From: Microcebus murinus
Taxonomy: Eukaryota; Chordata; Mammalia; Primates; Cheirogaleidae
DNA length: 64,000 nucleotides
Direction of reading: 5' to 3'
Assembly (NCBI RefSeq): GCF_040939455.1
Contig: NC_134107.1
Location: 11,533,537-11,597,536 of the forward strand
How positions within the stretch are numbered: the first letter of the stretch is position 1; each line of letters starts with the position of its first letter. Under the pieces are notes generated by a model. The model searched no databases and was not told where the DNA came from. It saw only the letters and a program-made list of their open reading frames with translations. The position numbers and the translations under genes were made by a program. Below, in pieces: positions 39,573 to 64,000 of the stretch.

Positions 39573-39910
39573 GGCGGCCGCCGGGGCCACGTGCGCGCGT
39601 CGGGCCCCTCCCTGAGCCGCCGCCTCCGGGACGCCCGCCGGCTGGCTCCGGGCGGCTGGCTCGGGTTAGCTCAGGGGCTCGGCTCCGCGCGGCTCCGCGG
39701 CGAGGGCGGCGGCGGGGGCGCCCGGGGGCAGCTGCAGCATGCGGAGCCCCCGGGCCTGGCCTGGCCGCGCCCCGCCCCCTCCCCGCCGATCCGCCCGCCC
39801 TTTGTCCCCCGCGGCCGCCGCCCGAGCCGCCGCCACCGAAGCCGCTTTCTCTGTCTCGCTCTCTTCCTCCGCCCCCCGACCACACCCCCTTAAAGGGCCA
39901 GCCCCGCAAC
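39573..39910 (-). promoter_or_regulatory. PPP1R14B: PPP1R14B promoter CpG island
   Basis: Dense CpG around and upstream of the start codon, with several GGGCGG/CCGCCC boxes and no TATA. Long open frames on both strands here follow from the GC bias. Confidence 0.6.
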
Positions 39911-40424
39911 GGGCCCCTCACCCCCATCCCGCCCCCAAGCAAGGACTAGGAGGGGGTCTAGTCCGCAGGGATTTGGGCCTGGTAGTCCGCATCCCCCTAA
40001 ATAACCTTCCAGACCCGAACCCAGGCGTTCTAAGCGCCCAGTACTGGAATTTGCGCTCCCACCTGCAGGCTAGTCCTCTTTGGACCCTTCCTCATTCTGT
40101 CCTCATTGAGGCAGGAATAGGAGCCATCTGAGAATGGGGGAGAGTGGACACTACGTGTAGGGAGAGGGTCTGGTGAGGATACATGGGGGCCCCCATGTCT
40201 GGGTCCTCTGGCCCTTGGTCAGCAAGGGGCGAACGGGCTTCTCCACGCGGACCAACACGTGGACCAGGCTCCCAGGGATGGAGGAGTGCAAAAGGCGGTC
40301 ACAAGCTGCCCAAGTCCCCAGACGCCCTAGTTGGCGGGGTCCCACGCCCCCACGAGTTGGGGGTGAGTAGAGCCAGCCGGCTGGCCTGAAGGGCCAGACC
40401 CGAGGCAGCCACCGCCCACTGGCC

Positions 40425-40480
40425 AAGATGGCGCGGGAGCGGGATTGTGGGAAATGTAGTTCGAGGGCCCGGGCCCGCAT
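40425..40480. promoter_or_regulatory. YY1 plus ZNF143-like promoter element
   Basis: CAAGATGGCG (YY1-like, 40424-40433) is followed by GATTGTGGGAAATGTAGTT (about 40443-40461), whose reverse complement AACTACATTTCCCACAATC fits the ZNF143/THAP11 element ACTACAnTTCCCAnnA. The surroundings are CpG-rich. No coding gene starts here, so it may drive a non-coding RNA or act as an anchor site. Confidence 0.6.
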
Positions 40481-40499
40481 GGCCGCCCCTCCCCCGCGG

Positions 40500-43400
40500 A
40501 GCCCGAGCCCGGAAGCGCAAACTTGTTGGCGCGCCCTCCCAGGGCTAGCCGCCGCTGGGTGCGGCCCTCCGCGCCCCGCAACCCGTGTGTATACAAAGAT
40601 CTGGGAAGTGGGGAGGCCAGACTCCTTATAATAAAGGTGATAATAACAGCTGGCCCATAATGAGCGTTTATCGGGACCCCCACTCAGTTGGTTCCACCTT
40701 GAGGACACTCATTGGATCTCCCACAGATCCTTGCCCTGCACCTCCTCAGTCCTTCACACCACATTGACCCACCTTTCTTAAGCCGACTGTACATCCCATT
40801 CCCTCACCCCATTTGATTTTCTGCATCTTAAAATTTTCTCATTCATTGTTTATTGTCTGTCTGCTGCTTCTAGATTGTGAGCTCCATGGGGCAGAAACCT
40901 GTGTGAACTTTGTTTGCTGCTGATGCCCAGGCTTGAGTCTGCCTGGTCTTCAAACCCACGTGTATTGGGCAAATTACCTGGTGCCTGCTGAACCCAGCAC
41001 CTAGAATTATGTCAGGCTCATAGTAGGTTGCTAGGTTGATCGAACAATTGACAGAGAAAGCACCAATGGCTTCCTCCGTACCTCCATTTCCACAGTAGTT
41101 TGTGGCAGAGATTAAACAGGAAAATGCGTGGAAAGTTCAGTTACTACACCACAGAGGTTAATTAAGTCATGTGGCTAGATAAAAGGGGAGCTGAGATTTT
41201 GAACCCAGGCTGTGTGACTCAAACCCCTGACACAAAGTCCCTACTCATCCGCTCCCTCACCTCCTGTGGACACCACCCAGCAAGGTTGTGCCACTCTCCC
41301 TGGGATGTCTCCATGGACAGCAGGCTTACGTGTTCCAAACAGGGTCTCTGGGTCTGAGAGGCAGTGCTTCCTTTCCAGCCTTTCACAGACACCCTCTCTT
41401 TTGATGTTGGTGGCACAAGCCATGTGCAGCAGGTGGGGTTCACAGAAGAGCTGGGATTGTTCCAAGGTGGCACATCTGGTGCTGCATCCAAACTTGAACC
41501 CAGGACTTTAGGCTCCTCCTTTACCCTATAGTGGGGAGAAGAATCAAAGAGAAGACAGAGGCTGAGAATGAGGGGTGAGGTGGGCTTCTCACTGACAGCA
41601 TTGGTGGGGGGTGGGCTCACAGGACCCAGTCCAGGAGAAGGTAGAGTGAGCTGATGCCTCCTCCCTCTCTGGCCCTTCCTCTGGTCTTAGCCTTCCTTCA
41701 GCCAGCCTGGGGGCCAGGGAAGGGCTGACCCTTGCTTTTTCCATTAGGCAGGACCCACCCTCTCCTCTAGGAGCTCTGTCCTCCTGCTCCAAGCCTGGCT
41801 TCATGGGAGGTTCACTTTACACACATCCAAAGGGCAAGTCAGCTCTGTTTGAACCCAAACATTCATTTGGGCCTTGGGAATAGAGGGGAGACACACTCAC
41901 ACTCGATAGCCCCTAACACCCAACAACTGCTGTGAGAGTGGGGCCTGCAGGCCGTGAGGACCTCCAGCCCCAGCTCTGCCTCCAAGGTGCTGTGACCCTG
42001 ACCCTTAGCTGGTTCTTCCTGTCCCTTCTCCCCTCAGGGATGGTGTAAAGGTCTCTAGTCATGTCCAAATGTCAGGGTACCCCTCTGAGGGTTCTCTGGG
42101 CAGGGGCCTCTTCCTGACTCTTCCTCTCTCCACCTCCTCCACTCCCAGGGCACACCCAAATTCCTGTCCATGCCATCCCTTCCCATGGCCACCCACCGCG
42201 AGAACAGTTGGTGCAGATGGGCATGCTGACTTGCAGCCTTCCTGGAGACTCATCCGCCCTGCACAGAACCTTAAGCTTGGAGTGGAAGAACTCGGTTCAA
42301 GTCCTGACTCTGCCCAGTAGGCTGAGAGGCTGTGGGCAAGTCACTCACCTGCCCTGAGCCTCTTCCAAGAGGCTGATGATCCTGACATCCTGGTCACTGG
42401 GGGAAAGAGCTCAGTGCTCTGGGGCCTGTGCCCAGCCAAAGACCTCCAGCCTGAGCCCTTCTTGACTGGAGTGTGCTTGCTCCTCATCCTCCCAGCCTTG
42501 GGTTGTACTGTGCCCTCCCAGCCACACCCCTCCCAGGTCTCACCCCCACCCTCCACTAGAGTGCATTCCTGAAGCAAAGGCCCTGGGGAGGGTCCTGTGG
42601 GCCAAGACTGCTCCCTTAATCGAGGGTAAAGGCCAGAAAGGCAGCCTTCCTTCGGCCATTACTGCTTGCTGAGAAACCCTATTACCATTACTATGGCTAG
42701 AAGAAAGTGAGAAGGAAGGAGCCCTCTAATGGGGGCTGCTCTGGCCTCTGGAGACACAAGGGTGGTAAGGAGAAGACACTCTGGCCCAGGAAACAGGCTT
42801 CCATCCTGTTTTTTTTCCCAACAGCCTATTGCCCAATACTTCTGTGAAATACCCCTGCCCTCATACCCCCTAAGCTCAGGCCCTGGCTCCAGGCTCTGCT
42901 AGCCCTGGTGCAGGCTGGCAGGGTCCCCTGCCCCAGAGATGACCTATGCCCTTTTTTCCTTCCTCCCTAATGTGCCCACATGCACTCAGATATCCAGCTG
43001 CCTGAAGAGGGGGTGGCATCTCCCACCCGTATCCTTATTTATTCTCTGACAACCTTCAACTGCTGGACAAGGTGACTGAGGCACAGAGGGACTAAGTTCT
43101 GACACTAGCAAGAGCTGGACTTGAACCCAGGCCTGTGGGAGCAGAGGCCAATACCTGCCCTGGAGGGCTCTGTTCTCCCAATAAGGTCTGGTGGTCCCTG
43201 GGTTTCTGAGGGGTATGGCTCTGCAGCCTGGTGGGAGACAACAAGCATCAGATGATCATAAGTCTTGTCCCTTTTTTTTTTTTTTGTCTCCTAAAGGGCA
43301 AGGAGTGGAGGCAGGAAGTTGGAGGGTTGAAATTCTCCTACAATGCTGTGTGACCTTGGGCAAGTCCCTTTCTCCTCTCTGGGCCCCAAGTAGAGATAAT

Positions 43401-44440
43401 AATCACATCCCACAGGGCCACCGCTGCTGAAGGCAAGGAGATTCACTAGGTTAGAGTTGGTGGCCAACGCGGTGGGTGGGGATTTGGAGGAAGGCCAGGG
43501 CCTGACAGGGCTCCCTCTGGGGGTCTGAGAGCCTGGGGCCAAGGGGCCTGCAGGGCAGCTCCTCTTTGCCTGACCCTCCTCCCCCAGAACAGGCTCCATC
43601 TCTTTCTGGGTTTCTAGGTGACTCGGCTGGCCCCTCTGGATGAGTTCTACTTTAAACTTGCTGCTGCTACTGCCTCTGTATTGGGGGGGCTCCCACAGGG
43701 GCCCCCAGGCAGGAACCCCCCCCCAGCCAAGCCCTGCGGGAGGGGCTGCAGCCCCCACCCATCCCAGTGCCCATGCGCCTTCCCCTCCTCCCATCCCTGG
43801 AACACAGATTTCAGGGCACCTGCTGTGGGCCAGGCACTGCAGAGCCCCTCCTCAACCCTTCTCCTTTGGGGACACCCACGAGGCTTCTGACCCCCCTGGG
43901 CAGACAACGAGCTTTCCCTCCGCAGTTTTCAGCCAAGAGGCTCACATAGACGGGCTCCAGGCATGAGGGTCTCTGGCACAAGAAATGGGCTGTTCTAGAG
44001 CCCGCTCTGGAAGGCCAGCATGCCTGGTCCTCAAAGGAGGTAGCAGGCGCACGGCCTCCCCAGGCTAGGGGCGGGGGAGGGGCGCCTGCCCGCGGGAGGC
44101 CCATTAGCCTGCTAAGTGCTCCCAGGGAGGGGGACAGCGCTGCTGCTGGAGACAGTGAGGCGAAGTGAGGGCAGATGGGGGGGTGGGAGTGGCCTTTCCT
44201 GTATTCAGCTAGTGCGACAGAAGCGGGGTGGGGCACAGGCTCTAAGACCCCCTGCCCAAGTTCTGCCCTCCACCAGTACCCCAGACCCAGTCTCAGAAAT
44301 CTCAGCGAGCTGACCCCGGTCCGCCTTAAGCAGCGCACTCTACACCCAGTCCCTCCAGCGGCACCCCCGCAACACCCCTGGCCCCATCGCCCTCCCCTCA
44401 CCCCAGGCCCGAATAATCAGGTGCTGCTGAACCCCCTGCA
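40500..44440. other. PPP1R14B-PLCB3 intergenic region
   Basis: About 4 kb without a supported gene. MIR-like pieces occur near 40960-41060, 41120-41230, 42270-42360 (GGTTCAAGTCCTGACTC, GGGCAAGTCACTCACC) and 43340-43420. A T run lies at 43271-43285. Short frames here lack family matches. Confidence 0.55.
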
Positions 44441-44449
44441 AGGCCCCCT

Positions 44450-44738
44450 ACTCGTCTAGGTCCCCGGTCCCAATCCCCCCGGCTGCAGTCGCCGCCCCGG
44501 CCGCCAGGGGGAGCCGACGCGGGGCGGGCGGGCCCGACGCGGCGGGAGGGGGCGGGGCTGCCCGCGGCCCCGCCCGGGCCCCGCCCCGCCCGGGCCCCGC
44601 CGAGTCTCCGCTCGGTCCGGGACAGACTGGCCGGCGGGCGCTGACGCCGGGGGCCGGAGCGGGCCGCGCGGAGGGAGCAGCGGCGCCGTCGGTCCCCGTC
44701 GGGGCTCCGCGGGTCCCCGACCCGCCCCTGGCCCGGCA
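44450..44738 (+). promoter_or_regulatory. PLCB3: PLCB3 promoter and 5' UTR (CpG island)
   Basis: Very GC-rich with repeated GCCCCGCCCGGGCCCCGCC-type blocks (44560-44610), SP1 boxes and no TATA. The start codon at 44739 lies in a fair context (CCGGCAATGG). Confidence 0.6.
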
Positions 44739-59810
<15,072 letters not shown>

Positions 59811-60215
59811 ACTTCTGAGCAAGAGGTGGCCACAGGGCCAGGGTGGGCACTGGGCAGAGGGCAGGAGGTGAAGACACTAATGCTTTTTTTTTTTTTAACT
59901 TTTTATCTTTAGAAATTTTATTTTTTTAAGCCCAGGGCGAGTATCCCACACTAACCCCCTCCTTCATCCTCCTGGTGCCCCTTTAGCCCCCAGCCCTCCT
60001 TCCCACCCTCAGTCCTAGGGAGGGGCCTGGGCCGGGCCCTGCCCCCCTCCCCCCCTCCCGAGGCACCCACACACCAGAATTGGTGGCGTCTCCTGCACTT
60101 CCCAGGGAGCACTGGCTGGAGACGTGGAGCTCTGGGAAGTAGGGGTCACACTCTTTCTCTATTCTTTGGGGGATATTTTTTTTTACATGAATAAAAGTGG
60201 ATTTCAGGGACACTG
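59811..60215 (+). other. PLCB3: PLCB3 3' UTR
   Basis: Runs from the TGA to about 20 bases past the AATAAA. It holds a T run (59885-59897) and a C-rich stretch near 60040-60055. Confidence 0.8.
60190..60195 (+). terminator. PLCB3: PLCB3 poly(A) signal
   Basis: AATAAA in CATGAATAAAAGTGG, followed by GTGTGCAGTGTGGTTTG, a GT-rich downstream element. Confidence 0.88.
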
Positions 60216-60219
60216 TGTG

Positions 60220-62185
60220 CAGTGTGGTTTGAGGTAAGAGGGCTCTGGCACTTTCTCCGGGGCCTGTTTCCTCATCTATATAATGAGCTGTGGGCATTGG
60301 TGGGCTCGAGGTCAGCCCTCAGCGAAGGGCTGCTGGGTTTGAACTTCAGACAGCCTTGCCCAGGGCCTGCAGGTTTTCCCAGCAGCCTTCCTCACTGGCT
60401 GCCTTTGTGCCCCTGTCCCCTTGGCTGTGGCTCCTGGTCCCCTCAAGCCATTGCTTTTCTCCCTCCTAGGCTCTCCCCATCCTCCCTTCACAGAGGCTCA
60501 GGCCTCTGCTTCAGGAAGCCTTCCTATTGCCTGATGTGACCCAAACACCCAGCATCTTCCGCTGGGGCTGCTCAGGGCCCCCACAGGCAGCTGAGTCTGT
60601 ATGGCAGGATGGACGGCTGGGGTAGAGCTGGGGAGCTCTGAACCTGGCCTTTCAGAGATAGGTGGGAAGGGAGCCTCCCAGCGACCACCAGGAGCAAGGG
60701 AAGCTGAGTCGCAGACACTGGCAGGGGTTGGGACGCCCCGCGTCCCCCTCATCCCTGTGAGGGAGATGTAATGCCTGTTTTACAGATGAGGAAATGGAAG
60801 CCCAGAGCGATGTCACGTGTGCCAGGCCACAGCTAAGATGTCCTGACCTGGAGGCAGGGTGGGCCTGGACCCTCTGTGGCAGACTGTCTTCGCCAGCCCT
60901 GTGAACCTGCTCAGTGCCTCAGGACCAGCGCAGAGCCATGGAGAGCCCACAGCCAGGGCCCAAGGGCGTGGCAGGGCCGGCAGCAGGGTCAGGCTGGCAC
61001 CTCTTCAAGGCCTCTCCCAGCTTCCTGGCTGTCCGGGCTGACCGACTCCCTCCTCCAGAGGAAGGCAGCCTCTTATCTGGGCTTATCTCCTGCCAATTGA
61101 GTGTTTGCTTTGCTTTGTTTTTGCTGCAGCCTCAGGCAAACAGATGGGGTGGGGAGGCCAGAGAAACTTGTTCAGAGCAGGTCCTTCTCAGGACTCGACC
61201 TCTGCCCTAGGCTCTCCTCCCTTAGGGTCAATACCATTGCCCAAACCTTCTGTGCTTCTGTCACACCTTGTCTTATCCCCAAATCTGCCCACTCTCCTGT
61301 ACTCTGTGTCCAGGCCCCACAGCAGCCAACGCCCACCTTCCTGACCTGATTCCCCTCCACTGCGGAAACACTACATGTGGGCCTCCGGTCCTCAAAAACC
61401 AGCTCAGCTCCCAACTCCTGGGTGTGACTTTTCAGCCCTTCAGAAGCCTGGCCTCTGCTGCTCCCTCTGGTCCTTCCATGGGTCCACTCTCCCCCCTGCT
61501 GGGAGTGACAGCCCCATCCCTCACTTCACCTTCTGGCCCAAAGTCTAACTCGCCTCCTCCCAGAAGCCCTCCCTGACTTCCCTGCCAGAGAGAGCCTCCC
61601 TCACCCAGGTAGGGACCCTCTGTTTTAGTTCTCCACCCTCGCCGAGAAGCTTCCGCGAGCGAGCGGGGCTGTGGCGCAATTCATCTCTGTACACGCACTG
61701 TGAAGCCCGGACCGGGGCTACAGTGGGCGCCAATAAATCTCTCTGGAGCTGAGCCCAAACCCCACGCTGGGTCCTCGTGTGACGCCCTCGGCGGAGCCTT
61801 CCGCCGCCCCCGCCTGCGCGTCCTGCTAGGTCCCTGAGCAGCGCTGGCCCCAAGCCGGCCACACAGTAGCTGCTCGCAAGGTCTGACCCAAATAGGAACA
61901 AATGACCCTCCCCGGGGAGCCGCGGCACGGTTTGCAGAGTGCGGAATTCCAGCAGCTGGCCGGGCCGCGGCTCCCAATTACTGCTTTAGAGATAAGAAGC
62001 TGGTGCCCTGGGGCCCGGCCGCGCTCCGCCTCCGAGGCCGAGCTGCCCGGCCCGCTTGTCGCCGCCAGCCCTTCCCGGTCTCCGCGGCTGGTGCCACTCA
62101 GAAAGAGCCTGTTGCCCTCATGCGTAAAACGGAGTTATCTTTGGAAACTATCCTCGATCGCGCTACCCACGCGAAGGATAAAGAA
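60220..62185. other. PLCB3-BAD intergenic region
   Basis: No gene supported. MIR-like pieces lie at about 60230-60310 (CTCATCTATATAATGAGC) and 60750-60850 (TTTTACAGATGAGGAAATGG). An isolated AATAAA occurs at 61731-61736 with no gene before it on this strand. CpG content rises from about 61750 on. Confidence 0.5.
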
Positions 62186-62208
62186 GACTCGGCGGCACAG
62201 ACGCGGGC

Positions 62209-62214
62209 TTTATT
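62209..62214 (-). terminator. BAD: BAD poly(A) signal
   Basis: TTTATT on the plus strand gives AATAAA on the minus strand (GCTAATAAAGCCCGC), about 350 bases past the BAD stop codon. Confidence 0.7.
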
Positions 62215-62329
62215 AGCACGTTTGCCCGCGAGCCCGCGGTGCACCGCGCAGGAACGGGCTCTGGCGACGCAACGGTTAACCCCAGCTCGCGACTTGGCGC
62301 AGGCGCCTCGGGGCAGCGCTGCAGGGCGG

Positions 62330-62530
62330 GACCACGGAGACACTTCCGGCGGCAACAGGCAACAAAACTTCCGATGGGGCCGAACCGTCCGTGGCTCTCG
62401 CACGCACCGGAAGGGAATCTGGGTCAGACAACCTCCCTCCGAAAGAGACAGCGCGGATCCTCTTTGCATAAAGCTTGAGCAGAAAAGACTTCCGCCCATA
62501 CCCAAGATGGCCGCCAAATGCGACGGGAGC
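62330..62530. promoter_or_regulatory. Promoter-like element cluster within the BAD 3' UTR
   Basis: ETS cores occur at 62341-62349 (CACTTCCGG), 62367 (AACTTCCGAT), 62403 (CACCGGAAGG) and 62488 (GACTTCCGCC). A YY1 site CAAGATGGCCGCC lies at 62503-62515 and an octamer-like TTTGCATA at 62463-62470. The region is CpG-rich. Such a cluster is usual for a promoter, yet it sits in the last exon of BAD. Confidence 0.5.
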
Positions 62531-62561
62531 GGGCAGAGTTTCGGGATTGTGGCACGGAAGG

Positions 62562-63759
<1,198 letters not shown>

Positions 63760-64000
63760 TCAGCTCCTCTGCGCCGCCAGCCCGCTAATGTCTTCGTAGG
63801 CACTTCACAGTCTAACTCTCAGAGCTCCAGTTCACAAATATACAAATCGAGGGAAGTTCAGGGGTCTTTTGTGAAAATTCAAATTAATTAACTTATTAAT
63901 TCTACAAATCCTTATTGAATGCCAATAATCGATAAGGCCCTTAGAGTATAAAATGAACTTCTACCGTGCCTGGCAGAAAATAAAGGCATAAGAAATAGCG

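Noticed and set aside
61731..61736. AATAAA between PLCB3 and BAD as a gene end
   Set aside because: No exon, stop codon or transcript unit precedes it on the plus strand; most likely a chance hexamer.

Overview
The window is nuclear DNA of a primate, most likely a strepsirrhine (lemur or galago type). Every exon set matches a human gene closely, and gene order matches human 11q13: STIP1 - FERMT3 - TRPT1 - NUDT22 - DNAJC4 - VEGFB - FKBP2 - PPP1R14B - PLCB3 - BAD. The Alu copies near 9046, 13364, 20768 and 52225 carry the strepsirrhine type of linker (TTGGCCAACTAAT or close variants) and a right arm reading GAGCTAGGCTGA(T/C)GCCA. All genes were read as spliced eukaryotic genes; exon borders were placed from GT/AG sites, reading phase and remembered human protein order, not from an alignment.

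Layout: the last three coding exons of STIP1 (+, 63-1028); FERMT3 (+, 3972-19168) with an 8-kb intron packed with L1 and Alu debris; TRPT1 (-, 21915-19545), convergent with FERMT3 and head-to-head with NUDT22 (+, 22742-24960); DNAJC4 (+, 26056-28711); VEGFB (+, 29350-32007); FKBP2 (+, 35549-36886); PPP1R14B (-, 39572-37623), convergent with FKBP2; PLCB3 (+, 44739-59810, 31 coding exons, 1234 residues); and the last two coding exons of BAD (-, 63722-62562), cut by the window end.

The genes do not form a pathway. They share a short, GC-rich, gene-dense neighbourhood of chaperone or folding genes (STIP1, DNAJC4, FKBP2), signalling genes (PLCB3, PPP1R14B, VEGFB, BAD), a blood-cell integrin activator (FERMT3) and two small enzymes (TRPT1, NUDT22). 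Close spacing matters: TRPT1/NUDT22 share a promoter, FERMT3/TRPT1 share their 3' ends, and DNAJC4 ends just before the VEGFB CpG island.

I found no new multi-gene system. The items most worth checking are an array of ZNF143/THAP11-like elements in the last BAD intron, a promoter-like element cluster in the BAD terminal exon, a U12-type intron in PLCB3, the two-frame exon of VEGFB, a TRPT1 poly(A) signal that overlaps its stop codon, and an inverted duplication inside an Alu in FERMT3.
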